In this document: positions 18,459 through 26,693 of the stretch, piece after piece
How the letters are laid out: every line of letters starts with the position of its first letter
Position numbering within the stretch: position 1 is the stretch's first letter
Assembly (NCBI RefSeq): GCF_030697375.1
Contig: NZ_JAUYQD010000040.1
Span: 245,241-309,240, forward strand
Direction: 5' to 3'
Length of the DNA stretch: 64,000 nucleotides
Origin: Rhodoferax sp.
GTDB lineage: Bacteria > Pseudomonadota > Gammaproteobacteria > Burkholderiales > Burkholderiaceae_C
Notes under the pieces: model-generated
Database searches by the model: none
The model's input: only the letters and a program-made list of their open reading frames with translations
Told to the model about the DNA's origin: nothing
Translations under genes and position numbers: made by a program

Positions 18459-18511
18459 AATAGGCCTGAAGGCCCCTAAATATGGGCGCAAGAAGCTATC
18501 AAATCAATAGC
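18459..18511 (-). repeat. ~55-bp dispersed repeat, directly after cobJ
   Basis: On the minus strand: GCTATTGATTTGATAGC, TTCTTGCGCC, a short spacer, then GGGGCCTTCAGGCCTATT. It starts within 3 bases of the cobJ stop, so it may also serve as a 3' structure of that transcript. Confidence 0.8.
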
Positions 18512-18513
18512 AA

Positions 18514-19494
18514 CTACTCTTCGACCTCGACCGCATCCAAGGCCACGTCTTCCACCGGCGCGCTCAGCACCATCTCGATGTAGTCCGCAGGCAATTGGTG
18601 GCGCAGCGCCAGCTCGGCAATGCTTTCCCCCTCGGCATGGTCCAGGCGCAGGTTTTCAGTCCAACCGGCCAGGCCGGTGGACAAAGACCTGCCGCGTTTT
18701 TCACCCTCACGGGTGCTGCCGTCGCCGTGCAACGCGTATTTGTTGTCGTAGCCGCGCGGCGTGATCATCAGGCCATCGCGCACAAAGGTGTGGCTGTTGC
18801 CAATCAGCACCGTGCTGAGCATGCCGATGTCGCACTCGCTCATCTTGTCCAGCGTGGTGAACTCGATGTTTTGGCGGCGCCGGTACGCCGACTTGACCAC
18901 CACCACCGGCGTGTCCGCCCGGCGGTGGCGCAAAAACAGCTTTTGCGCCTGCACGATTTGCTGGGTGCGCCGACCGCTCTTGGGGTTGTACAAGGCCACC
19001 ACAAAGTCAGCCGCCGCCACCGCGTCCAGGCGCCGCGCAATGGCGGGCCAGGGCGTCAGCAGGTCCGACAGGGAAATGGAGCAAAAATCGTGGGTCAGCG
19101 GCGCGCCCACCAAGGAGGCGCAGGCGTTGATGGCCGACGCACCGGGGACCACCTCCACCTCCACCCCCGACTCGGGCGTCCAGCCCGCCTGGAACAGCAC
19201 CTCGTAGGTGGGCCCGGCCATGCCATACACCCCGGCGTCACCGGAAGAGATGAGCGCGACCTTTTTACCTTCGCGGGCCCGCTCCAGCGCATGCACGGCG
19301 CGGTCCAGCTCTTCGGTCATGCCTTTGCGGATGACTTCCTTGCCTTCCAGCAAGTCGGCCACCAGCTTGACGTAGGTGACATAGCCAACCACCACATCCG
19401 CTTCGGCAATGGCGGCGCGGGCGCGCTGTGTCATATGGTCCACATGGCCGGGGCCAATGCCCACCAGCATGATCTTGCCTTGGGGAGCGCTCAT
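18514..19494 (-). CDS. cobJ: precorrin-3B / cobalt-factor III C17-methyltransferase (ring contraction)
   Basis: A 326-residue SAM methyltransferase of the CobJ/CbiH group. Motifs: MLVGIGPGHVDHMTQRA, ISSGDAGVYGMAGPTYE, VVPGASAINACASLVGAPL and FVVALYNPKSGRR. The last ~70 residues (after LHGDGSTREGE) form an acidic extension beyond the usual ~250-residue enzyme. The ATG overlaps the cbtA stop. It is the last gene of the first biosynthetic unit. With CbiD and CbiG present, the substrate is likely cobalt-factor III. Confidence 0.9.
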   Translation of the reverse strand: MSAPQGKIMLVGIGPGHVDHMTQRARAAIAEADVVVGYVTYVKLVADLLEGKEVIRKGMTEELDRAVHALERAREGKKVALISSGDAGVYGMAGPTYEVLFQAGWTPESGVEVEVVPGASAINACASLVGAPLTHDFCSISLSDLLTPWPAIARRLDAVAAADFVVALYNPKSGRRTQQIVQAQKLFLRHRRADTPVVVVKSAYRRRQNIEFTTLDKMSECDIGMLSTVLIGNSHTFVRDGLMITPRGYDNKYALHGDGSTREGEKRGRSLSTGLAGWTENLRLDHAEGESIAELALRHQLPADYIEMVLSAPVEDVALDAVEVEE

Positions 19495-20315
19495 GGGTTC
19501 ACACCTGCGGGCGTGTTGGCCATGGACTTGCCCTGTTCAAAAGCAGCCAGCAGCGCGGGGCGCAGCCAGCGCTGAAACGCCAGACCACACGCCACACCCA
19601 TGCAAACCCAGAACGACAGAGCCACCCAGTGGGTCGCCCAAATGAACTGCTTGCCCAACTGCTCCAGCGCCGCATGCGCCTCGGGGCCAAAACCGGCCAG
19701 CGCATCGCCCTGCAGGTGTGGTGCACCGACGACAAAGGGTACGGCCAGCAACACCGCTGCAAGCGCCCAACGCCAGGGCGCACGGGCAAAGCCCAGCACG
19801 GCGCACGCCAGCGAGGCACTGCCCACGGCCAACACCCACCAGACTTGGCGCGCATGCAAAGGCGCAGCATCCATGCCGGGCACCTCGGCGTGCAGGCCCA
19901 AGGAAGGCCAGAAGTGGAAACTGAGCCAACCGGCCGCAGCCACCCAAGCCGCCAGCGGCAAGGAGGCCAGGGCCGCCCCACGCTTGTACAAGTACACCCC
20001 CATCACCGCAAACACCAGCAGCGCCATGCTGAAAGCGTGCAACATATTGGCAACCCAGGTCCAGGCCGTGCGTTCAAGACCATTTTCCGGAGCCCACTCC
20101 GTATCGGCACCATGTTCGTGCTCTGGCGCAAGCGCCTCGGCATGTGTATGGGCCGCCAGTGCCTCGGACGGTGCGGGCGTTTCGGCCTTCTGGTCCTCGT
20201 ACACCTCGGCCGACAAAATCAGCGGCGCGGCCTGCCAGCGCTGCACGCCGGTTTGCACGCTGCCCACCAGCACGGCCGCCGCCAGGGCGGACCAGATCAA
20301 ACGTTGAAAAATCAT
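19491..20315 (-). CDS. cbtA: cobalt transporter subunit CbtA
   Basis: A 274-residue CbtA-family membrane protein with about five to six hydrophobic segments. Between the first and second is a His-rich loop (AAHTHAEALAPEHEHGADTE), a likely metal-capture site. The C-terminal WATHWVALSFWVCMGVACGL segment is typical. It is preceded by cbtB with a 14-base gap and overlaps cobJ. CbtAB are predicted cobalt importers found under B12 riboswitches, and the cobalt would feed CbiX. Confidence 0.87.
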   Translation of the reverse strand: MIFQRLIWSALAAAVLVGSVQTGVQRWQAAPLILSAEVYEDQKAETPAPSEALAAHTHAEALAPEHEHGADTEWAPENGLERTAWTWVANMLHAFSMALLVFAVMGVYLYKRGAALASLPLAAWVAAAGWLSFHFWPSLGLHAEVPGMDAAPLHARQVWWVLAVGSASLACAVLGFARAPWRWALAAVLLAVPFVVGAPHLQGDALAGFGPEAHAALEQLGKQFIWATHWVALSFWVCMGVACGLAFQRWLRPALLAAFEQGKSMANTPAGVNP

Positions 20316-20329
20316 GGGGGGCTCCCGGT

Positions 20330-20533
20330 TCAGTGGCAGGGCTTCACGGTGACGTGGCGCACATCGTGCGCAGCGTTGTGGGCCAGCGAGCTCTCCGCAA
20401 AGGCCACGCCGTACAGAACCACCAGGCCCAATGCCGCCGTGGCAGCAAGTTGCAGCAAAACACTGCGGGTGGCGCTCGTGCTTACGGGCAGCGCGGGGGA
20501 AATTGCAGAAGATGCGTTCATGGTTTGCTCCAT
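20330..20533 (-). CDS. cbtB: cobalt transporter subunit CbtB
   Basis: A 67-residue single-span protein. The hydrophobic segment LLQLAATAALGLVVLYGVAF is followed by a short His-rich tail (HNAAHDVRHVTVKPCH), the hallmark of CbtB. It lies just upstream of cbtA. The start is the ATG at 20533; an internal ATG at 20521 is possible. Confidence 0.88.
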   Translation of the reverse strand: MEQTMNASSAISPALPVSTSATRSVLLQLAATAALGLVVLYGVAFAESSLAHNAAHDVRHVTVKPCH

Positions 20534-20558
20534 TTCAGGGTTAAAAAACTAACAAAAA

Positions 20559-21068
20559 TCACAAGGAAAAACTATCACAGCGGGCTATGGAAACCGTGGC
20601 ATTGCGCCCATCTGCGCCACGGCATTTGTATTTTTCGACCAGCAGTGCCTGCATCGGCAAGGCCTGCGCAAGCCCCGCCAGTGCGGCACCGGCCATCAGC
20701 GCCGCGGCTTCACTGACCGAGGGGGTGCCAGTATATTTGCGCACGGTTTCTGACGGGTTGGGCACCGCTACGGCGGCCAAGACCTCGGGCGGGTAAAACG
20801 CCATGCGCCAGCCCAACTCGTGCGCCAAAGCCAGCAGCCCTGGCTCGTCGGCCTTGAGGGTGATGCTCGCCACGGCAGCCACCTGCGCCAGCCCGACGCC
20901 CACCTGCGCCAGGGCCTCGCGCAAGGCTTGCTGCAGCGTCGCCAGTGGCGTGCCCCGGTCGCAACCCAGGCCGACTGCCACTTGCATCAGCGCGTGGCTC
21001 ACTGGAGAACCTTCGTGCTGCGCACTGCGGTGCGAGCTTGTTTGGGGACGGCCCGGCGCTGCGCTCAT
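20559..21068 (-). CDS. cobE: CobE / CbiG C-terminal domain protein
   Basis: A 169-residue protein matching the CobE/CbiG-C family. VAVGLGCDRGTPLATLQQAL is the signature start, then SITLKADEPGLLALAHELGW, and the end carries SVSEAAALMAG and VEKYKC. In many bacteria this is the C-terminal domain of CbiG, which opens the delta-lactone of cobalt-precorrin-5A. Here it is a separate gene whose ATG overlaps the stop of the N-terminal half, so the pair acts as a split CbiG. Confidence 0.85.
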   Translation of the reverse strand: MSAAPGRPQTSSHRSAQHEGSPVSHALMQVAVGLGCDRGTPLATLQQALREALAQVGVGLAQVAAVASITLKADEPGLLALAHELGWRMAFYPPEVLAAVAVPNPSETVRKYTGTPSVSEAAALMAGAALAGLAQALPMQALLVEKYKCRGADGRNATVSIARCDSFSL

Positions 21069-21844
21069 GCGCCCTGCCCCTGCGGCGGGCGGTACACCAC
21101 CAGGCGTTCATGCAATTCTTGCCAGCGCTCAGGCGCCACCTCGGCATGGGTGATCCAGAGCACCGCCTTGAAACGGGCCAGGTCCACGTCTTCCAAACGG
21201 GTGAACTTGTGGATGCTGGCGGGCAGCGGCGTAGGCCGGGTCCACCAGTGCGGGCTACCGGCCTCCTGCACCACGGCCACCGGCTCCTCGTTGACTACGG
21301 CGGCCGAGACCCGGGTGATGTTGATCTTGGGGCACTCCACCTTCCAGCCCAACTCACGCCCCAGAATATCGACCGCAATGGTCTTGCCCACGTCCGACGC
21401 GGTGGTCAGCACCGCCGTGCCGCCCAGCAGCGCGGCGATCAGCTCGGCACAAGCATTGGCGCCCCCCACATGGCCCGACAACACAGGGATGACAAACTGC
21501 CCGGCGTCGTCCACCACCAGCACGCCGGGGTCTTCGTCCTTGTTTTTCATGTGCGGTGCAATCAGCCGCACCACCGCCCCCAGCGAGACGAAAAACACCA
21601 GCTGGTCAAAATCCGCGAACAACTGCGCAATTTCTTCACGGAACGCGCCGCCATAAGCGCGCACCGGGTTGGCCACACCGGCCATCAGCGGTGCGAACTT
21701 GTCGGCCACACATATGCTGGCCGTGGGCAATTGGCGTGCCAGCTCGGCGGCCTGTTGCGCGCCGTGTTTGGTGATGGCAATCAGCACCACGCGCACGGCG
21801 GATGCATGCTCCGGTGCGGTGTCTGACGGGGTGTTGCTGCTCAT
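21065..21844 (-). CDS. cbiG: cobalt-precorrin-5A hydrolase CbiG, N-terminal and central domains
   Basis: A 259-residue protein. VVLIAITKHGAQQAAELARQ at the N-terminus and FFVSLGAVVRLIAPHMKNKD, VVVDDAGQFVIPVLSGHVGG and TTASDVGKTIAVD are family motifs of CbiG domains 1 and 2. The missing third domain is supplied by the next gene (cobE). It overlaps both neighbours by 4 bases. CbiG removes the C2 fragment as acetaldehyde in the anaerobic-type route. Confidence 0.88.
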   Translation of the reverse strand: MSSNTPSDTAPEHASAVRVVLIAITKHGAQQAAELARQLPTASICVADKFAPLMAGVANPVRAYGGAFREEIAQLFADFDQLVFFVSLGAVVRLIAPHMKNKDEDPGVLVVDDAGQFVIPVLSGHVGGANACAELIAALLGGTAVLTTASDVGKTIAVDILGRELGWKVECPKINITRVSAAVVNEEPVAVVQEAGSPHWWTRPTPLPASIHKFTRLEDVDLARFKAVLWITHAEVAPERWQELHERLVVYRPPQGQGA

Positions 21845-22644
21845 TCTTGTGTTTCCTCTTCGAGTTCGGTGGTGGTTTTTTTACGGCAGCCGCGGACCAT
21901 CTCGCCGCGTTCGCGGTTCGGGTTTTTCACCAGCAGCAGCGACAGGTAGTTGACTTTGGTGCCTTTGAGTTCGGCCACCTGGTGCACGATGCGCTCCACG
22001 GGTGAACCGGCTTTTTCGATAAAGCGGCTGTGCTCCAGCAGACCCCGGCGCGCCAGCAGGTCGATCAGGTCGTCCAGCAAGGGTTTGACCTTCATCAGCA
22101 CCAGGGTGTCGAAGTCGTCCAGCATCTTCTCCACCGCCGCAATGCCGTAGGCGGCAGGCACGATGGCGATGGTGTCGTCCTGCTCCGACAGCGGGATTTG
22201 CAATTGCGCACAGGCCGCATTGAAAGAGTTGACACCGGGCACGATGTCCACCTGGGCCGTGGGCTCCAGCTCGCGCAGCACCCGCGCCAGGTAACAAAAG
22301 CTGGCGTAGGTGGAGGCGTCCCCCTCCACCAGAAACAACACGTCCTGCCCGGTGGCCAGCAAGTCACGCACCGTTTCAGCCGCCTTGAGCCAGTGGCGGG
22401 CCAGCTTTTCAACATCGTGCGTCATGGGGAACAGCAGCGCCTGGTGCTGCGTGGGCAAGGCCAGGCCGGCACGCACCGCAATGTCGAGCGCGTAACTTTC
22501 CTTGCGCAGGCTGCGCACCGGGTAGGTCCACACCGTGTCCCTGCGCTCCAGCAAGGCCCAGGCGCGGCGCGTGATCAGACCGGGGTCCCCCGGGCCCAGG
22601 GACACGCCGTAGAGGGTTCCCTTCGCCATAGTGCCTTCCGTCAT
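21841..22644 (-). CDS. cobI: precorrin-2 / cobalt-factor II C20-methyltransferase
   Basis: A 267-residue SAM methyltransferase. GTLYGVSLGPGDPGLITRRA is the CobI/CbiL start, followed by FLVEGDASTYASFCYLAR and VDIVPGVNSFNAACAQLQIP. I chose the ATG at 22644, which overlaps the cobL stop (ATGA); a second ATG five codons in (MAKGTLYG) is also possible. The C-terminus is charged (GCRKKTTTELEEETQE). Given cbiX in the operon, cobalt-factor II is the probable substrate. Confidence 0.9.
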   Translation of the reverse strand: MTEGTMAKGTLYGVSLGPGDPGLITRRAWALLERRDTVWTYPVRSLRKESYALDIAVRAGLALPTQHQALLFPMTHDVEKLARHWLKAAETVRDLLATGQDVLFLVEGDASTYASFCYLARVLRELEPTAQVDIVPGVNSFNAACAQLQIPLSEQDDTIAIVPAAYGIAAVEKMLDDFDTLVLMKVKPLLDDLIDLLARRGLLEHSRFIEKAGSPVERIVHQVAELKGTKVNYLSLLLVKNPNRERGEMVRGCRKKTTTELEEETQE

Positions 22645-23948
22645 GCCGCACCTCCCGCCTGTGCACACACAATCCAGACCGGGTTTTCGGCCGCCATGCG
22701 GTTCATGTGCAAAATCGGTTTACTACGAGACGCTTGCAATTGCAGCACGTCCCAGGCCGCACCCAGGGCCTTGGCGGTTTCCACCGCCACGCTCAAATTC
22801 TCCAGCGTGACGAAGTTCATCACCAGCCAGCCGCCGGGTTTCAGGCGCTGCAAGATCAGGGTGATCAGCTCGGTGAGCTCTCCGCCCGAGCCGCCGATAA
22901 ACACCGCATCCGGGTCGGCCCAGGCCGCCAGGCCTTCCGGCGCCTTACCATGCACCAGGCTGTGGTTGCTGATACCCATGGCCAAGCGGTTTTGCAGCAC
23001 ATTGGTGCAGTCGTCCACATTCTTTTCAATCGCGTACACATGGCCCATGCGGCACAGGCGCGCCGCTTCCAGCCCGACCGAACCAGAGCCGGCACCGATG
23101 TCCCAGACCACACTGTCGGCCCGCAGCTGCATACGCGCCAACGAAACTGCACGCACCTCGTTCTTGGTGATCAGGCCCTTCTCGGGGTGGCGCTGTGCAA
23201 AGCTGGCATCCGGCAGGCCAAACAAGACCTCGGGCTTGCGCAGCGTGCTGCGCCACAGCAGCACCACGTTCAGGTCCGCAAACGGCATTTGCGTGGCGGC
23301 CCGGATGCCGAAGCCGCTGACGATGCGCTCCTCGGGCTGGCACAGGCGCTCGGCCACCGCCATCTCGAAGTCGTCGGCCAGGCCTTCGGTGACCAGCATG
23401 CGGGCGATGCGGTCGGGCGTGTTGAAGGGGCTGGTCAGCACGGCCAGGCGGTCATGCTGGCGAATGTCGCGCAGCAGGCCATACAGGCCATGGCTAGGGT
23501 CGGACCCGGCCACCCAGTCACCCGCGTCCTTGCTGTGCACCGACGAAAACTGCATGTCCTGCCAGGGCAGGCCCAAACGGGCGCAGGCCAGTTGCAGGGT
23601 GGAGACATTGGGAATGACTTCAATCGCTTCGATGCACAGACGCGACTGCAGGAAGGCCGCAATACCGTAGCACAGCGGGTCCCCCGTGGCCAGCACCACC
23701 ACACGTTGCCCCGTGGCCTGCGCAGCGCGAATCCACTCGGGCACCTGCGACATGGCGCCAGTCAGGTCGCGCTGTACTGCCTCGGGCGCCATCTGCGCAG
23801 CCAGCAATTGCAGCGTGCGCGCGCCACCGATGACCAGTTGGGCTTGCGCCAGGTGCGCCAGGGCGCCTTGGCCCAGGCTGGCGACGCCGTCGTCCAGCAC
23901 CCCCAGGATGCGGCATTTTTCTTGTGGGTTCATGGTTTCAGTGTTCAT
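22641..23948 (-). CDS. cobL: precorrin-6Y C5,15-methyltransferase / decarboxylase (CbiE-CbiT fusion)
   Basis: A 435-residue fused enzyme. The N-terminal half is CbiE-like (ILGVLDDGVASLGQGA, VVVLATGDPLCYGIAAFL, EVIPNVSTLQLACARLGLPW). The C-terminal half is CbiT-like, with a Rossmann SAM motif VVWDIGAGSGSVGLEAARL near 265 and DAVFIGGSGGELTELI. It methylates C5 and C15 and decarboxylates the acetate at C12. It overlaps cbiD and cobI by 4 bases each. Confidence 0.93.
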   Translation of the reverse strand: MNTETMNPQEKCRILGVLDDGVASLGQGALAHLAQAQLVIGGARTLQLLAAQMAPEAVQRDLTGAMSQVPEWIRAAQATGQRVVVLATGDPLCYGIAAFLQSRLCIEAIEVIPNVSTLQLACARLGLPWQDMQFSSVHSKDAGDWVAGSDPSHGLYGLLRDIRQHDRLAVLTSPFNTPDRIARMLVTEGLADDFEMAVAERLCQPEERIVSGFGIRAATQMPFADLNVVLLWRSTLRKPEVLFGLPDASFAQRHPEKGLITKNEVRAVSLARMQLRADSVVWDIGAGSGSVGLEAARLCRMGHVYAIEKNVDDCTNVLQNRLAMGISNHSLVHGKAPEGLAAWADPDAVFIGGSGGELTELITLILQRLKPGGWLVMNFVTLENLSVAVETAKALGAAWDVLQLQASRSKPILHMNRMAAENPVWIVCAQAGGAA

Positions 23949-25042
23949 GCGGACTCCGCGATCTTGTGACCATCAAAGTCACAGACCAGCACTTTCAATT
24001 CAAATTGGTCGGGGTAACGTTCGCGCAAGGTTTTCACCACGCGCTGTGCCAGCGCCGTGTGGAAGGCGGCGCCCAGGCCCAGTTCGTCCATGCGTTCACC
24101 GGCATAACGGGCGGTTTTGGCATTGCGGATGTCGTCACACACCTGCGCCGGCGCGCCCAGCTCGGCGGCCAGTTCGGCCAGCAATCCGGTGTTGACATCG
24201 GCCCGCCCTGCGTGGGTGATGGTTTCGCCCTGCGCGATTTTGGTGAGCTTGCCCACCATGCCGCCGATCACCACTTGCTTCAGGCCGGCTTTGACCGCCG
24301 CACCCATGGCGTAGCGTAAGAAGTCGCCCATCTGCACAAAAGCCGCCTCGGGCAAATGCGGCAGCTCTTCCATCACAAACTTCTCAGTACGCCCGCCGGT
24401 GGTGAGCACCACCACGCCATGGGGCAAGGTGCCCGCCACATGCACGCCCTGCACCACGCTGGCCCGGTAGGCGGCGGTGGAATAGGGTTTGACAATGCCG
24501 GTGGTGCCCAAAATGGAGATACCGCCCAAGATCCCCAGGCGGGCATTGGTGGTTTTCTTGGCCATTTGCTCGCCTTGCGGCACGGAAATCGTCACCTCCA
24601 AGCCCGCGTCATCCAGCAGCGAGACACCTGCCGCACGCACATTGGCTTCGATATTGCGCCGGGGCACCGGGTTGATGGCCGGGCCGCCCACGGTCAACCC
24701 CAGGCCTTGCATGGTGACCGTGCCCACACCCACACCACCGCCCAGCAGCACCTGGCCCGGCTGGCTGGGCAGCAGGCGCACATCGGCGGTGAGGTGGGCT
24801 TTGTCGGTGCAATCGGGGTCGTCGCCCGCGTCCTTGATGACCATGGCATGGGCTGCACTGCCCTCCACACGGCCATCCTGCACCACAAAACTCACCAGGT
24901 CGCCGTTGGGCAGCAGGCATTCCACCCGCTCAGGCACCTGGCCGGTGACCAGGCCGATGACGGCCGCCCGCGCAGCCGCCGCCGAACACGCGCCGGTGGT
25001 GAACCCGGTGCGGGTGCCGCGCGGTGCGTCTTTGTCCATCAT
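23945..25042 (-). CDS. cbiD: cobalt-precorrin-5B C1-methyltransferase CbiD
   Basis: A 365-residue CbiD. The signature TRTGFTTGACSAAAARAAV is at the N-terminus, with VTMQGLGLTVGGPAINPVPR, ARLGILGGISILGTTGIVKP and HAGRADVNTGLL following. CbiD is the marker of the early-cobalt route and replaces aerobic CobF. The ATG at 25042 overlaps the cobH stop. Confidence 0.94.
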   Translation of the reverse strand: MMDKDAPRGTRTGFTTGACSAAAARAAVIGLVTGQVPERVECLLPNGDLVSFVVQDGRVEGSAAHAMVIKDAGDDPDCTDKAHLTADVRLLPSQPGQVLLGGGVGVGTVTMQGLGLTVGGPAINPVPRRNIEANVRAAGVSLLDDAGLEVTISVPQGEQMAKKTTNARLGILGGISILGTTGIVKPYSTAAYRASVVQGVHVAGTLPHGVVVLTTGGRTEKFVMEELPHLPEAAFVQMGDFLRYAMGAAVKAGLKQVVIGGMVGKLTKIAQGETITHAGRADVNTGLLAELAAELGAPAQVCDDIRNAKTARYAGERMDELGLGAAFHTALAQRVVKTLRERYPDQFELKVLVCDFDGHKIAESA

Positions 25043-25731
25043 GCGGCCTGTTCCTTGGCCAACTCCTGGGCCTCGGCCAGCCCCAGCAGCGCGTGGATGG
25101 CGGCCACCACCAGGGTGGAGCCGCCCTTGCGGCCACGGATCACGATCCAGGGCACGTCAGACTCCAGCGCCATCAAATCCTTGGACTCCGCCGCCGAGAC
25201 AAAACCCACCGGCATGCCCACCACCAGCGCCGGGCGGGCGCCCTCTTCCTTCATCAGGCGCACCACCTCAATCAGGGCGGTGGGTGCGTTGCCGATACCC
25301 ACGATGGCGCCGTCCAGCAAACCCAGGCGGTGTGCCTTGCGCATGGCCTGCACCGCACGGGTGGTGCCCTCGGCCTTGGCCAACTCGATCACATCGGGGT
25401 CGCTGATGAACTGGTGCGTCGTCAGGCCGAAATGCGCCAAGCGCGGCGCGGACAGGCCCACACAAATCATCTCCACATCGGCCACCACGCGCGTGGCGTG
25501 GCCAAAAATGGCGGCCAGACCGGCCGGCACGGCGTCGGGGTGAAACTCGGTCAGACCATTGAAATCGAAATCGGCGTTGGCGTGGATCATGCGGCGCACG
25601 ATGGGCCATTGCTCGGGCGCATAGGTATGGGGGCCGACTTCGCGGTCAATCACCGCAAACGAGTCGTGCTCGATGGCACGCCCGGCGGCGGTGAGTTGCT
25701 CGGTAACGACATTGGCGGCAGCGTGGGTCAT
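25039..25731 (-). CDS. cobH: precorrin-8X / cobalt-precorrin-8 methylmutase
   Basis: A 230-residue CobH/CbiC. It moves the C11 methyl to C12 to give (co)hydrogenobyrinate. Motifs: VVRRMIHANADFDFNGLTEF containing the catalytic His, DVEMICVGLSAPRL, GIGNAPTALIEVVRLM and PALVVGMPVGFVSAAESK. It overlaps cbiX and cbiD by 4 bases each. Confidence 0.94.
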   Translation of the reverse strand: MTHAAANVVTEQLTAAGRAIEHDSFAVIDREVGPHTYAPEQWPIVRRMIHANADFDFNGLTEFHPDAVPAGLAAIFGHATRVVADVEMICVGLSAPRLAHFGLTTHQFISDPDVIELAKAEGTTRAVQAMRKAHRLGLLDGAIVGIGNAPTALIEVVRLMKEEGARPALVVGMPVGFVSAAESKDLMALESDVPWIVIRGRKGGSTLVVAAIHALLGLAEAQELAKEQAA

Positions 25732-26693
25732 GACAGTGCTCCGGTATGGGGGTGTGCGTGGTCGTGGGAAGGGTGGTGATCGTGCGGGTGGTCGTGATCA
25801 TGCGGATGTTCATGGGGGTGGTCATGATCGTGGTCATGGTGGTGCGGCACCGCATCATCATGGTGGTGTCCGCCCTGGCCGTGTTCTACCGCAAATTCGC
25901 GGAACTTGCATCCGTCACAAGGCATCAGGGCTTGGGGCACGCCGCGCTTCACATCCAGCACGCGCTGCTCCAGCACCTCAAAAATTTCCCGCTCAAAACC
26001 GAAATAGTCGGTCGCGGTGAAGCGAATGGTGGGGTACTGGGCTTTCAGGTGCTCCACCTGGCGCTGGATGCGCGTCACCAGCGTGCCGTTGAACAGGTAG
26101 TAGGGCAAGACCACCACCTGCGTCATACCCAACAGGCTTTGGCGCTGCACTACTTTTTCCAGCCGGGGGTAGGTGATGCCGGTGAAGGCCGCATCGACCA
26201 GCTCGTGGTCGGTTTCTTCCATCACCCAGCGCGCCATTTTGGCCATCTCGCCATTGGCATGCCGGTCTGACGAACCGCGCCCCAGCAGCACCACACCGGT
26301 GGTGGTGGGGTCCGGCATGTCCAGGCTTTGCATGGCGGTCTTGAGACGGCGCTTGACCACACTCAGCAACTCGTCGCAGGCCGTCAACTGCGGGGTGTAC
26401 ACAAACTGCACCTGCGGAAACTTCAGCCGCGCCGCGTCGATGGCCTGTGGAATGTCCATCTTCACATGGCCGGCGGCATTCAGGATCAGCGGCACCACGA
26501 CCACCCGGCGGGCGCCGGTGGCGGCCCGGCGCAGGCCTTCACCCATGGTGATCTCGGAAAATTCGATGAAGCAGACTTCAATCGACCAGCTCGGCTGGCG
26601 CTCGCGCCACTGCTGGGCAAAGGCCAGGATTTCGTCGTTGCCGGATTTTTCGCGTGAGCCGTGGCCCACCAGCAAAATGGTTTCAGTAGTCAT
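25728..26693 (-). CDS. cbiX: sirohydrochlorin cobaltochelatase CbiX with His-rich tail
   Basis: A 321-residue two-domain (long) CbiX. Domain 1 starts ETILLVGHGSREKSGND with its metal-binding His, and VVVPLILNAAGHVKMDIP carries the second His. Domain 2 starts VVLLGRGSSDRHANG, with a less canonical first site. After a CDGCKFREF segment the last ~50 residues are mostly His, Asp and Pro, with more than 20 His. The ATG at 26693 overlaps the cobM stop; longer starts would cover cobM. Cobalt insertion at this stage defines the early-cobalt route. The tail probably binds or stores cobalt or nickel. Confidence 0.92.
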   Translation of the reverse strand: MTTETILLVGHGSREKSGNDEILAFAQQWRERQPSWSIEVCFIEFSEITMGEGLRRAATGARRVVVVPLILNAAGHVKMDIPQAIDAARLKFPQVQFVYTPQLTACDELLSVVKRRLKTAMQSLDMPDPTTTGVVLLGRGSSDRHANGEMAKMARWVMEETDHELVDAAFTGITYPRLEKVVQRQSLLGMTQVVVLPYYLFNGTLVTRIQRQVEHLKAQYPTIRFTATDYFGFEREIFEVLEQRVLDVKRGVPQALMPCDGCKFREFAVEHGQGGHHHDDAVPHHHDHDHDHPHEHPHDHDHPHDHHPSHDHAHPHTGALS

